From Pelagihabitans pacificus (GTDB lineage: Bacteria > Bacteroidota > Bacteroidia > Flavobacteriales > Flavobacteriaceae): DNA of 64,000 nucleotides. The stretch lies in the NCBI RefSeq assembly GCF_009371985.2, contig NZ_VIKU02000001.1, positions 124,001-188,000 on the forward strand, written 5' to 3'. This document shows, piece after piece, positions 45,127 through 54,774 of this stretch; within the stretch, counting starts at the first letter, position 1; every line of letters begins with the position of its first letter. The notes beneath the pieces were generated by a model. The model saw nothing but the letters and a program-made list of their open reading frames with translations, had not been told where the DNA came from and did not search any database. A program made the translations under genes and the position numbers.

Positions 45127-45687
45127 TCACGCTGTTACCAACATGTAGGCCGTGGCCTCCTCAATGGTCTCCATGAAATTCTTTGAGGTATCGAAGTAAG
45201 ATATGTCGTGTTCTTTGCAGGATTCCCTTAGGCTTTTACTGTGCGCTATCATGTTGTTCACATGGTCTCTAATGTATTCGCTTGATTTACTGAGTAACCA
45301 ATCCTTTTTTTTCCTGCTAAATTTTTTGATGTCTTCAAATTTTTTGTCGACCGTTACATCGGAACAAGCCACAAAGCAGATAGGTATTCTATCAGGATAT
45401 ATATCCCTTAATTCAACTATTAATTCAGGGAGTAGCGCCTCTCCTTCAATAACACAATCAGTTTCGACATAGATCATACTTTCAAACATTGCTTTTACAA
45501 AACTCCAGCATCTTTAGGCTATCTCATCTGGAAATAATCTATCATGAATACCATATTCAGGGATTCCATTTGTAAAACCCATTACCAACCAATCAAGTAA
45601 CAAATAGGATACTCCTTTTTCTGCCAATATCTTTTTTGCCATTAGGGTCTTTCCGGATCTGGATGATCCGCTTATGATGTATAACAT
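45127..45687 (-). pseudogene. P-loop nucleotide kinase-like gene broken by an in-frame TAA
   Basis: The minus-strand frame from ATG 45687 begins MLYIISGSSRSGKT, a clear Walker A (GSSRSGKT, residues 7-14), and continues 57 residues to FPDEIA, then TAA at 45516-45514. The very same frame continues without another stop (RCWSFVKAMFESMIYVETD...) to 45127, so that with a single substitution at the TAA it would encode about 186 residues of a kinase or adenylate-kinase-like protein. The downstream half has an ATG at 45489. Likely a recently broken gene, or else a sequencing error. AT-richer than the flanks. Confidence 0.75.
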
Positions 45688-45805
45688 ACGACCGTTCCTC
45701 TTTTTCGATAATTTACAAACCTATTTCATTGAATAGGACCAATTCCTAGGATTTCGAATTTACTGTTAATCAGCTTTTTACAATTCTATCACGATTGTCG
45801 ACGTT

Positions 45806-46681
45806 TTATTGATATATCCTGATGTAATCTATTTCCATGGTACTTTCAATAAACCCCGGATCAATATCAGGTTCTATGGCTATATTCAAAATGACATAAT
45901 AATCAGAATCATATGGCCAGGTATCGGAATTTTTATCTGATGGCTCATATTTAAAATGTGTCACTCCATCGACACTAAATACCATTTCCTCTTCTGACCA
46001 TTCAAGTGTATATATGTGGAATTTATTTGAAGCATCCAATATATTTTGTCCGCCAAGATTGATGACCTCATGTCCGTAACTTGATGCGTTATGCACGGCA
46101 CTGGACACATAATCTTGATTCTTTCCCCAATGTTCGAGGATATCTATTTCACCACAGGTTGGCCAATTCACGGTTCCAAACCCTTGATTATCCCAGTAGG
46201 CACCATCTTCATTAATATTTTTACTCAATAACCATATAGCTGGCCATGTGCCAATACCTTCCGGTAGTTTTGCTTTAATCTCGACCCGCCCATAGGTGAA
46301 GGCAAATTTTGAATTTAACCTAGCGGAGGTATACTGCTTTATTTCACCCTGATCCTCGAATAGCTCTTTTTTTGCAACAAGATTTAAATACCCCTTTCTT
46401 AAATGGGAATTGTCTTCCCTATCGGTATAATGTTGTATTAATCCCCCCCACCAACTACCGCCAGGTGGAAGCTGTGTTTGGTGAAACCATTTCTCGGAAT
46501 CTATTGGGCCTGCACCATCAAACTCATCCGACCATACCAAGGTATTAAAGGCGGAATCCCGGGGTCTTTCCCCAAAACTATCTGAATCATCTTGAGGACA
46601 TATGGTACCCGTAAAAGCGAGGTATAAAAATAGCAGTACACCAGTTATAATTCTTTTATAAGTCAGTACTCTCTTGGTCAT
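45806..46681 (-). CDS. glycoside hydrolase family 16 (laminarinase/beta-glucanase-like)
   Basis: 291 residues with a hydrophobic signal (12-27). A Cys28 follows it, but the context is poor for a lipobox. GH16 jelly roll with the catalytic motif GEIDILEH: nucleophile Glu178, Asp180 and acid/base Glu183. The extra residue between D and E (EIDILE) is typical of laminarinase-type members. The domain begins TLVWSDEFDGAGPIDSEKW and ends with DPGFIESTMEIDYIRIYQ. It breaks beta-1,3- or mixed-linked glucans. It is set in an AT-richer stretch. Confidence 0.93.
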   Translation of the reverse strand: MTKRVLTYKRIITGVLLFLYLAFTGTICPQDDSDSFGERPRDSAFNTLVWSDEFDGAGPIDSEKWFHQTQLPPGGSWWGGLIQHYTDREDNSHLRKGYLNLVAKKELFEDQGEIKQYTSARLNSKFAFTYGRVEIKAKLPEGIGTWPAIWLLSKNINEDGAYWDNQGFGTVNWPTCGEIDILEHWGKNQDYVSSAVHNASSYGHEVINLGGQNILDASNKFHIYTLEWSEEEMVFSVDGVTHFKYEPSDKNSDTWPYDSDYYVILNIAIEPDIDPGFIESTMEIDYIRIYQ

Positions 46682-46924
46682 CTTTAGGTTCGATTTTTAG
46701 CCTGTTATTTTCTCCAGCAATGACTGGCAACGTAGGAACATAGGTTGTATGATCGATAGTTCCCATGATTGAAACATCTTTAAAAGTCCAACAAAAAGGC
46801 AAGAAATACAAGCCGTATCATCAAAAAGCGGAAAGCAAACTTTCTGATTTGTGAAACCGACCGATTGCGACCTTGCATCAATCCGATACAGATTCAAGAA
46901 ATACAAACAGACCTATTTCTTAAA

Positions 46925-47572
46925 TTACCCTGCCCGCTTCGCCACGGTAGCATATTGCAGATAGAACATATCCATAGCGGTAAAGAAAAAAGGAATATTG
47001 TAGAGGTAGGGCTTCAACGATCGGGTACGGTTGATACCTTCATGTTTTAAGATGGTATAGCCCTGCTCCCGATACATTTTGGCAATGCTTTTTTTGGTGA
47101 AAAAGCGCATATGGGTCTTGTCAAAGATACCATGGCCTTCGTAGTCCCAGTTTTTTTGCAAGATGACTTTTTTAAAGGCGTCGTGGTAGCGGAAATTGGG
47201 AATGGAGCTGATGACCACGCCCCTATCGGTCAGTTTATTTCTTAAAACGGAAAGTACAGTATAGGGATCGACCAGATGTTCCAAGACATCATTACAGTAA
47301 ATGACATCGAAATACCGATCGGGTAGCTGATTTAAAAAATCCTCTACGGGACCAATAAAGACCTTGTCCAGCTTTTTTTCGGCTTCCTGTCCAGGTTCTT
47401 GCATCAACTCGATGCCCCAGGCTTCCAACTGATGTTTTTCCTTAATATGACCGGCAAAGTTGCCTTCCCCACAGCCGACATCCAATAAGGTCTTACAGCC
47501 CTCGGGAAGATATGCCAACATCTCGGGCCTTATATGGGTATAATAGTCGTCGGCTTTGTTGTCGTAGTCCAT
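46925..47572 (-). CDS. class I SAM-dependent methyltransferase
   Basis: 215 residues. Motif I LLDVGCGEGNFAGHIK (26-41), then the acidic motif for the ribose (WGIELMQ), and DVIYCNDVLEHLVDPYTVL (motif IV region, methyltransf_23 type). It lies 10 bases downstream of guaB, which suggests co-transcription. Sequence neighbours of this kind methylate sugars or lipids in envelope clusters. The substrate is not evident. Confidence 0.9.
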   Translation of the reverse strand: MDYDNKADDYYTHIRPEMLAYLPEGCKTLLDVGCGEGNFAGHIKEKHQLEAWGIELMQEPGQEAEKKLDKVFIGPVEDFLNQLPDRYFDVIYCNDVLEHLVDPYTVLSVLRNKLTDRGVVISSIPNFRYHDAFKKVILQKNWDYEGHGIFDKTHMRFFTKKSIAKMYREQGYTILKHEGINRTRSLKPYLYNIPFFFTAMDMFYLQYATVAKRAG

Positions 47573-47582
47573 CTGTCGTTTT

Positions 47583-49055
47583 TTACCTGCTGTAATTCGG
47601 GGACTCCTTGGTGATGGTCACATGGTGGGGATGGCTTTCAGTGATACCACTGGAGGTAATCTTTACAAACCGTCCCGTTTCCTGTAGGGTCGCAATGTCC
47701 TTGGCACCGCAATAACCCATTCCGGCGCGGAGTCCACCTACGAATTGATGGATGCTCTCGAACAAATCGCCCTTGTAGGGTACCCGACCTACAATACCTT
47801 CGGGTACCAATTTTTTGATATCGTCCTCTACATCCTGAAAGTAGCGGTCTTTGGAACCTTCCTTCATGGCCTCGACGGAACCCATGCCTCGATATGATTT
47901 AAACTTGCGCCCTTCATAAATGATTGTCTCTCCCGGAGATTCCTTGGTACCTGCCAACAGTGATCCCAACATCACGGTATCGGCACCGGCCGCAAGGGCC
48001 TTCGGAATATCGCCTGTATAGCGAATACCTCCATCGGCGATAACGGGGACACCGCTTCCTTTGATGGCGGCGGCTACTTCCAAGACAGCGGAAAATTGTG
48101 GAAAGCCCACACCCGCTACTACCCGTGTGGTGCAGATAGACCCCGGTCCGATACCCACCTTCACCGCATCGGCCCCGGCTTCAACCAAATACTTGGCAGC
48201 CTCTCCCGTGGCAATATTTCCCACAATGACTTCCAATTGCGGGAACTTCCCTTTCACTTCCTTTAATACACTTACGACGCCCTTCGTATGTCCGTGGGCG
48301 GTATCGATAACAACGGCATCGACCCCCGCCGCTACCAAGGCACCCGCACGCTCCACAGCATCCGCAGTGACACCTAAGGCGGCCGCTACACGTAGGCGAC
48401 CATATTGATCCTTATTCGCAATCGGCTTCTGGGTAAGCTTGGTGATGTCCCGAAAGGTGATCAGGCCTACCAACTTATAGTCTTTGTCAACTACTGGAAG
48501 TTTCTCAATTTTATTCTCCTGAAGAATATCCTCGGCTTGGGCCAAGGAAGTTCCCTCGGCAACCGTTACCAAGTTGTCCGAGGTCATGACCTCGGAGATA
48601 GGGCGCTCGTTGTTTTTTTCGAATCGAAGATCCCGGTTTGTCACGATACCGATTAGTTTCCCGCAATCATCGACAATGGGAATACCCCCAATGCTGAATT
48701 CGGCCATATTCGCTTTGGCATCCCTCACCAGTGCCGTTGTCGGAAGGGTTACGGGATCCATGATCATGCCGCTCTCGGCCCTTTTGACCTTGCGTACCTT
48801 CATCGCCTGTTGCTCGATGGTCATATTTTTGTGTAAGACCCCGATTCCACCCTCCTGGGCCATGGCAATGGCCATACGGGATTCTGTCACGGTATCCATC
48901 GCAGCGGATACGATAGGCACATTAATGGTGATATTTCGCGTAAATTTTGACTGAATGTTGACCTCGCGGGGCAATACTTCCGAAAATGCGGGGACCAAGA
49001 GTACGTCGTCGTAAGTGAGACCTTCGCCGACAATTTTATTGAGGTGGGCTTGCAT
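47583..49055 (-). CDS. guaB: IMP dehydrogenase
   Basis: NAD-dependent oxidation of IMP to XMP, the committed step of GMP synthesis. 490 residues, normal length. The catalytic loop [13 protein letters not shown] has Cys308. Two CBS domains lie at about 95-205 ([38 protein letters not shown]). [18 protein letters not shown] and [14 protein letters not shown] further back complete the family pattern. Confidence 0.97.
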   Translation of the reverse strand: MQAHLNKIVGEGLTYDDVLLVPAFSEVLPREVNIQSKFTRNITINVPIVSAAMDTVTESRMAIAMAQEGGIGVLHKNMTIEQQAMKVRKVKRAESGMIMDPVTLPTTALVRDAKANMAEFSIGGIPIVDDCGKLIGIVTNRDLRFEKNNERPISEVMTSDNLVTVAEGTSLAQAEDILQENKIEKLPVVDKDYKLVGLITFRDITKLTQKPIANKDQYGRLRVAAALGVTADAVERAGALVAAGVDAVVIDTAHGHTKGVVSVLKEVKGKFPQLEVIVGNIATGEAAKYLVEAGADAVKVGIGPGSICTTRVVAGVGFPQFSAVLEVAAAIKGSGVPVIADGGIRYTGDIPKALAAGADTVMLGSLLAGTKESPGETIIYEGRKFKSYRGMGSVEAMKEGSKDRYFQDVEDDIKKLVPEGIVGRVPYKGDLFESIHQFVGGLRAGMGYCGAKDIATLQETGRFVKITSSGITESHPHHVTITKESPNYSR

Positions 49056-49078
49056 GGCAATTAAGGATTAATTGCGTG

Positions 49079-49086
49079 CAAATGTA
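49079..49086 (-). promoter_or_regulatory. -7 box of guaB
   Basis: TACATTTG on the minus strand matches TAnnTTTG and is 23 bases before the guaB ATG. No TTG at a good distance upstream. Confidence 0.5.
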
Positions 49087-49204
49087 ATCAAAAAAGCGGA
49101 AAGACCGCTATGCGGCTAGCACAAAGAATAAAGAGACCCAAACAATACCAAAATACCGGTTCGGCCGAGGTACTATCAGTATATTCCGTTTGTCGGGATT
49201 ACGG

Positions 49205-49625
49205 GCTTAAGTATCTAATAGTCGAGGTTTTCGCCAATCCAATGCTGTACCATCCCATCCTGCGTCCCAGCCTTTTGTCTGTGCAATCCCTTCTTCCTAT
49301 TATTCGTCGTTACTATTCCCATGTGGCCAAGCTTAGGAATCCAGAGCCATTTCTGTTTCCTGGACCTCTTCAATCTATTCCTTGGGTTTACATTTTTTCT
49401 TGGCATGGTAAGTGTCCCACTACGAGATATTAAAATGTTTGTTTCCCTCTTCGTCATAATCGGCAATCCATATCGAGACTGTGGCTACCTGGGCATACGA
49501 AAGTTAGGCTGTGAAGTTACTATGGAAATGGCAACAGTTGTTTTCCGGAATATCACCTACTTGGTACTTGGTTTGGTTTCGTTTTTAAAAGTGGCCAACT
49601 CTTGTACAGGGGCTTCATTTTTTCA
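49205..49625 (-). pseudogene. possible decayed gene between guaB and the TonB receptor
   Basis: The 646 bases 49056-49701 hold no intact gene. On the minus strand, residues read like protein but are broken. In one frame 49622-49497 gives segments such as KNEAPVQELATFKNE and RKTTVAISIVTSQPNFR, with TGA at 49625-49623 and TAG at 49559-49557. A shifted frame from about 49497 continues YAQVATVSIWIADYDEEGNK and IEEVQETEMALD, with TAG at 49422-49420 and 49377-49375 and TAA at 49335-49333. No family recognised. It could also be chance. Confidence 0.35.
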
Positions 49626-49701
49626 GTTCGGTAGAATTGCAAAGTCACTAAATCCATCAATAGGATCGGAAGGGTTTTTTCTACTGTTACAATTTGTTTT
49701 T

Positions 49702-52173
49702 TTACAGTTTAAACTGAAGTGTCGTGTAAAAAGTTCGCGGTTCGGCCGGGATGATTCCGGGTCCGGGATATCCAGTAGCCCGTCTAGTAAAATAACTAGT
49801 ATCGAGCAGGTTATTGATACCCGCCTCCAAACGCCATTTCTTATAGGTATAGGACAAGGATATGTCCAAGATATCGTACGCCGGGATTTCTCCCTCGATC
49901 CCACGTTGGTTATCATTAATATCTTGTTGGGCATTCGTCGCGTCGGTGAATTGTTTCGATAGATAGGTATACTGCAGACTTCCTAGAAGATTGCCATAAC
50001 CTAAATTCAAGCCTGTTTTCATGTTGACAGCAGGAATAAACTCGACCTCATTGCCCTCGACATTGTTTTCATCGGAGGACAGATATTCCGAACGGGTCAA
50101 GGCCAGATTGATAAAATAGTTCAGTTTCAATTTTTCGGAATAGGGCAAAAAAGTCTCTTTAAGGCTCCAATTGGCGAAGCTTTCGAGTCCGTACATAAAA
50201 GCAGTGCCGATATTACCCCGAAAACGTACGATACCTCCTGTCTCTATTTCCTCCCCATTTTCATCAATGCGGGTACGGGCCTTTAAAATTTCCCCCAACC
50301 GATTATCATACAATAATCCAAAGGCACTTACGTCATAAGCCAACGCATTCCGATACCTGCCGCGAAACCCTAAATCGGCGGTAAAACCGTCTTCATCACT
50401 TATGTTCGAGTCTATCTGAAAAGAAGGGTTCACTACCCGGATATCGTTAAAAGTCACCGATCGATAATTCTGGGAAATGTTACCATATAATTCCATACTT
50501 GGTGTCGCTTTGTAGCTAGCCCCTACCCCCAAGAGCACAAAACTACGCTCAAAAACACGGTTGTCCTCAATCTCCTCGTTCAAAAGCGGATTTCCTGCCA
50601 AATCGAGCACAATATTCCTGAAACTACCCTCGCTTTCCGTTTTAATATATTCAAATCGAAACCCGGGCGTTACCGTAAGTTTATCGGTGATATTGAAAAT
50701 GTTTTCACCGAAAAAGGCGACGTTCAAATTGGGAAAATCGAACTCGGACTGCCGTTCATAGTTAGGGAATTGATCGTCCGCGAAGCGAAAATCGGCGTTC
50801 GACGCATTGCTGCCAGGACCCTGTCGTTGATCGTTCCGCGTTTTGTAGAACTTGGAACCGAGTAATAGGGCCGATTCTTTTCCCCATAGTCCGTAGCGGG
50901 TCAACACACGGGCTTCGGCCCCCCAGTTTTGAAAATTATCAATTAGCAATTCCCGAGGTTCTTCAAGTACGTCAGGTTGGGAAACCCGATTGGTTCGAAA
51001 ACCCAGCGCTTTCCTGGAGGCATCCAGCCCGAAGAGGTTCAGACTGAAATCCGTTTTGGACGAAAATTGATGATCAAGCCGAAGGGAATACAATTTCCAA
51101 TCGACATCGAACCAATTCCGTGTACGGTTACTAAACGTGGGGTCTTCCAAAAACTGGGCATCGGTGAGCCCCCCCGGCTGTTGTGCCAAATAATTCAAAA
51201 ACGTGGTTTCCACTGTAATCTTGGTACGGTCGGACAACCGATACCCTAAATGGGCGTAGTAGTTTCGGCTGTGGTATCCGGAATTGGGGCGAAATCCGTC
51301 ACCTTCCTTGTAGTTGAAATAGGTATAATAACTAAATTTCCCGATGGTACCGGCCAGACTATTGAAGGTGGTATTTAGATTAAAGGAACCCAATGTCTGC
51401 CGGGAGGTCCATGCAATTTTCTTATTCGGATTTGGTCTTTTAAACTTAAAATTGACCAAACCTCCGAACTGGGTACCGTATTGTAAAGAGGCCGCACCTC
51501 TCACAATTTGTATTTCCTCCAATGCCTCGGCCGGAGGAGTATAATAACTTTCAGGGTATCCTAAAACATCTGCACTTATATCGTACCCGTTTTGTCGGGT
51601 GTTGAAGTTTGCGGTTCGGTTCGGGTCGAGCCCCCTTCCACCGATATTCAATTGCAGACCGGCATCACCGTTGTCATAGATGTTAAGGCCAACGACCTGA
51701 CCGTATATTTGGCGCGAGTTGTTGGCCGCCAAATTCCCGGTGAGGCCATCCAATAATACCACTTCACTTTTCTTACCCGCATAAATAGCGGTCCCCTCGA
51801 CCTTTTTTAATTGTTGGAGCGCAAAAATACGTTCCCGTCGTTGGGTCAATACCACCTCGGAAAGCTTTTCGGTCTCAACCGGACGTAGCTGAATTGTGAC
51901 CTCCAAAGCCCTATCAAAGGTCAGCTCCTCTTCATGCACCGCATATTCGAAGGCAAAGACAATCAACGTGTATTTTCCGCCCGGTACATTGGAAAATTCA
52001 AATTCCCCCATGGGCGATGTACGCGCCAATCGTTGTAATTCCTTTAAGTATACCTCCGCATCGGGAATGGGGTCGCCACCTTGGTTTGTGACCTTCCCGG
52101 CAATCGCGTTTTGACCGTAAACGGCGTATGAAAGTAGCAATAGTATGAAACAACTATATCCCTTTAATCTCAT
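49702..52173 (-). CDS. TonB-dependent outer-membrane receptor (FecA-like)
   Basis: 823 residues with a signal peptide (1-20). Order: a carboxypeptidase-regulatory-like beta domain (22-95, IAGKVTNQGGDPIPDAEVYLK), a plug domain (about 110-235, ending EEIQIVRGAASLQYGTQFGG), then a 22-strand-type barrel ending in aromatic FYTTLQFKL. It takes up a ligand, probably iron complex, with TonB energy. Its start lies 20 bases inside the end of the HTTM gene, so they are coupled. It is the last gene of the DUF4856-imelysin-HTTM operon. Confidence 0.95.
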   Translation of the reverse strand: MRLKGYSCFILLLLSYAVYGQNAIAGKVTNQGGDPIPDAEVYLKELQRLARTSPMGEFEFSNVPGGKYTLIVFAFEYAVHEEELTFDRALEVTIQLRPVETEKLSEVVLTQRRERIFALQQLKKVEGTAIYAGKKSEVVLLDGLTGNLAANNSRQIYGQVVGLNIYDNGDAGLQLNIGGRGLDPNRTANFNTRQNGYDISADVLGYPESYYTPPAEALEEIQIVRGAASLQYGTQFGGLVNFKFKRPNPNKKIAWTSRQTLGSFNLNTTFNSLAGTIGKFSYYTYFNYKEGDGFRPNSGYHSRNYYAHLGYRLSDRTKITVETTFLNYLAQQPGGLTDAQFLEDPTFSNRTRNWFDVDWKLYSLRLDHQFSSKTDFSLNLFGLDASRKALGFRTNRVSQPDVLEEPRELLIDNFQNWGAEARVLTRYGLWGKESALLLGSKFYKTRNDQRQGPGSNASNADFRFADDQFPNYERQSEFDFPNLNVAFFGENIFNITDKLTVTPGFRFEYIKTESEGSFRNIVLDLAGNPLLNEEIEDNRVFERSFVLLGVGASYKATPSMELYGNISQNYRSVTFNDIRVVNPSFQIDSNISDEDGFTADLGFRGRYRNALAYDVSAFGLLYDNRLGEILKARTRIDENGEEIETGGIVRFRGNIGTAFMYGLESFANWSLKETFLPYSEKLKLNYFINLALTRSEYLSSDENNVEGNEVEFIPAVNMKTGLNLGYGNLLGSLQYTYLSKQFTDATNAQQDINDNQRGIEGEIPAYDILDISLSYTYKKWRLEAGINNLLDTSYFTRRATGYPGPGIIPAEPRTFYTTLQFKL

Positions 52174-53521
52174 CTTTAAATGGTAAAATCCAGCTTTTGT
52201 GGCGAAACGATTCCTTTTCCTTTCCCAGGTCGACGGTTGGGTCTACTAGGGTTGTGCTCAACCGTCCATTGAGCGTCACCCGACTATCGACAAACACTTG
52301 AACGGGGCCCTCGTTCTTTTTCTCAAAGTGTTTTTTTAGGTAATGGGCATACTCCAATATAAAATCGGGCTGAAACGCCATTTGTTTTTCTTGAAAAGGA
52401 GTTAAAAAATCGTCATTGTCTACATAGAACCACCGACCGCTTTTTGCATCTACAATCTTGAACTGGGCATAGCCCGATTTTTCCATCAACATAACCCGCC
52501 ATGAGAAGCGATACCCTTCCTCGGTCCAGAAGAGTTCTCCGGGATATAGGAGGTAGCGAAAGGGAAATACTATTTGAATCGTAAAAAAGACAACTAGAAT
52601 ACCATGCTTCAGCCTAGTTGTAACGGTATTTGGAAAATTCAGGACACGTTCATTATCAAAATATTCCTTCCCCCATTTGAGTACCTTATCCAAGAGTATC
52701 AGTATTTGATGGTGTACTCTTGCATCAAAAAAAATCAAGGCGGAGACGATCATGATATAAGGGAACATCCCAATTGGGAACAAAACCCGTGTCAAGACAT
52801 GAAAAACCACCACCAACCCAAAGGCAAAAGGCCTGGTCTTTCGGTACAACAATAAGAATGGTATCGCCAGGTCATAGCCCGCGCCCAGCCAACTGAAAGC
52901 GTACTGCACCCATTCCCGACCCAACAAATCCCCTAGAAAGGGAATATCAAATTTCGAGGGAAGCCATATTTTGAGGGGCATAGCTTTGAGAAGCCAATCA
53001 GAATTCAATTTTGCGAGACCCGCGTAAAAATAAACAATGCCCAACAATAGTTTTAGACTATTTATTGCCCATACGGGAATATACTGGAATGCCCTCTCGG
53101 GACTTCTTTTGGCGTCCAGGGCGTAATAACAATTAGCGGGCAAGAATATCATCAAGAAACTCAGAATGCTGATAAAGTAATAGTGATTTAGGTAGGTGGT
53201 TTTGTCCATAAGTTCGATGTAGGAGAAGCTCAGAAAAAAAACCACGATTGCCATACGATAACGGTATCCGATGGCCACAAGGATTGCAGATAGCCCGCAA
53301 ATTGCAAATAACAAATAGGTGAAGCCTTCCAAGGGCTTTACCCACTCAAAACCATAATATGAAAAGAAAAAGCTTGGTCGAATATACAGTTTGTCGATCC
53401 AACCGTACCCCCAAAAACGAACGATACTAAAAAACATCATCGTTCCGAACAAAATGCGGAAGACCGCCAAAGGGGCGGCCTCCACTGATTTTGTCAAGTA
53501 TCGTTTTCTCAAGGAATCCAT
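52154..53521 (-). CDS. HTTM protein, vitamin-K-dependent gamma-carboxylase-like
   Basis: 455 residues with several membrane helices in the first two thirds and an outer domain at the C-terminus. The segment DKTTYLNHYY (106-115, His113) and YFYAGLAKLNSDWL (164-177, Lys171) closely match the parts of human gamma-glutamyl carboxylase that, as I recall, hold His160 and the base Lys218. Known homologues in bacteria are rarely studied. It starts three bases after the imelysin stop and overlaps the TonB receptor start, so it is in the middle of an uptake operon. Whether it makes Gla residues or another product is open. Confidence 0.85.
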   Translation of the reverse strand: MDSLRKRYLTKSVEAAPLAVFRILFGTMMFFSIVRFWGYGWIDKLYIRPSFFFSYYGFEWVKPLEGFTYLLFAICGLSAILVAIGYRYRMAIVVFFLSFSYIELMDKTTYLNHYYFISILSFLMIFLPANCYYALDAKRSPERAFQYIPVWAINSLKLLLGIVYFYAGLAKLNSDWLLKAMPLKIWLPSKFDIPFLGDLLGREWVQYAFSWLGAGYDLAIPFLLLYRKTRPFAFGLVVVFHVLTRVLFPIGMFPYIMIVSALIFFDARVHHQILILLDKVLKWGKEYFDNERVLNFPNTVTTRLKHGILVVFFTIQIVFPFRYLLYPGELFWTEEGYRFSWRVMLMEKSGYAQFKIVDAKSGRWFYVDNDDFLTPFQEKQMAFQPDFILEYAHYLKKHFEKKNEGPVQVFVDSRVTLNGRLSTTLVDPTVDLGKEKESFRHKSWILPFKDEIKGI

Positions 53522-53524
53522 CTT

Positions 53525-54664
53525 CTAATCGCCGTCGGCATCGACAAAATCGATACTGATACTCATGGCCGACACCATGTCGACCTTTAATAAGGGTACG
53601 GCCCGTTGTACTTCGTCATAGGCCAAAGACATCTGGGTCGGTACTGCGTTGTTCTCCAATTCTTCAAGAAAAGGGTCCAAGGCCGATACCATTTCCCTGG
53701 CTTTGTCAAATTGGCCGTTAATGAGGTCCGTGAGGTCTTCACCGTTCTTTAGTTCGTTCAATGCATCGAGATAAGACGCCAAGCTCTCCCCGGAACTACT
53801 TTTTCCAAAATGCTTCCCGTTAAAAAAATCCTGTACGGCCGATAATCCCTCCAAAAAAAGCACATTGGAGGCGTCTCCTTTGTAATATGCTTCCAACTTA
53901 TCGGGAAGTGCACTGCCCGAAAAAACCCCTAACGGAATACCCATTTTGCCGGCACGTAAAAACTTTTCGTAATAAAAGATATAATCGTTCACAAAACGGT
54001 CTACAGAGGCCGTTGCAGAAGAACCGTCGTTCGCGATAAAGGAATCGCGATAACCATCTTTCCAAGAGGCAAGCACCTCTTTCGATAAAGTGGTCATATC
54101 GTTCAGGACAGCCTCGATGTAGGAAATCAACGCGTCACGATCGACCTCGTTGTATTTGGAAACGATGGCCTCATCACTTTCCCCCAGGCCATTGATCAAA
54201 TAGTCCAAAGCGGGAAAACCCTTGGCTTCCCTGTTGCTAGGGAGTGAAAGATCATAACCCGTACTAACGATATTCTGTTCGATACGGTCGATGTTGGTGG
54301 GATATGTGTTAATGTTCAAGCGCAGCCCTACGTTCTCCGCCGGACCAATTTCGAACATAGAGACCCATTGCCAGCTTTTGTAAGCAGCAAGCCATGCATT
54401 CCGCAGCGCCAAAAGGTTTTCCGTACTTGCGTCTGGCCTAAAGGTTTCGAAAGCACTGTTGAGACCATCAAGATCGGTAACGAACGCTTCGTAGGATGGT
54501 ATGATTATATTGTCGGCCCAGTTGACCAATAGGGTACTCCTTTCAAAGGTCACTTCCTTGGGGTCATCGGGTTTTCCATCGACAGGAGGGGTTTCCTCCC
54601 CATTATCCGAAGAACAGGCCAAAATAGCCATAGAAAACAATGTTAGTAGTACAATACGGTTCAT
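53525..54664 (-). CDS. imelysin family lipoprotein (M75-like)
   Basis: 379 residues with a lipoprotein signal (AILAC, Cys17). Helical imelysin fold over about 45-370. The usual GxHxxE motif is here GFPALD (149-154), with Pro for His and Asp for Glu, so any metal-bound activity is altered. Imelysin-family proteins (EfeO, IrpA) act in iron handling at the envelope. It has a good promoter of its own 110 bases downstream of the DUF4856 gene and is followed after three bases by HTTM. Confidence 0.9.
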   Translation of the reverse strand: MNRIVLLTLFSMAILACSSDNGEETPPVDGKPDDPKEVTFERSTLLVNWADNIIIPSYEAFVTDLDGLNSAFETFRPDASTENLLALRNAWLAAYKSWQWVSMFEIGPAENVGLRLNINTYPTNIDRIEQNIVSTGYDLSLPSNREAKGFPALDYLINGLGESDEAIVSKYNEVDRDALISYIEAVLNDMTTLSKEVLASWKDGYRDSFIANDGSSATASVDRFVNDYIFYYEKFLRAGKMGIPLGVFSGSALPDKLEAYYKGDASNVLFLEGLSAVQDFFNGKHFGKSSSGESLASYLDALNELKNGEDLTDLINGQFDKAREMVSALDPFLEELENNAVPTQMSLAYDEVQRAVPLLKVDMVSAMSISIDFVDADGD

Positions 54665-54691
54665 AGCTTATTTTTATTTATTCTAAGTAAA

Positions 54692-54724
54692 CAAAAGTAA
54701 AGAACAACCTTAAATTCATTGCAA
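54692..54724 (-). promoter_or_regulatory. promoter of the imelysin-HTTM-TonB part of the operon
   Basis: On the minus strand TTG (54724-54722), a 22-base spacer and TACTTTTG (54699-54692), an exact TAnnTTTG. 27 bases before the imelysin ATG. Suggests a second start inside the locus. Confidence 0.55.
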
Positions 54725-54774
54725 TTAGTCTTCACTTTTTATTAACATTTAACCTAATAATAAATGACCCATTA

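Noticed and set aside
49321-49962. 213-codon plus-strand frame across the guaB-TonB gap
   Set aside because: A third of it lies over the well-supported TonB receptor gene, and its translation is low-complexity with no family match.
54680-54700. Possible third copy of the 19-base operator near the imelysin promoter
   Set aside because: TTTACTTAGAATAAAT shares only part of the pattern and is not symmetric.
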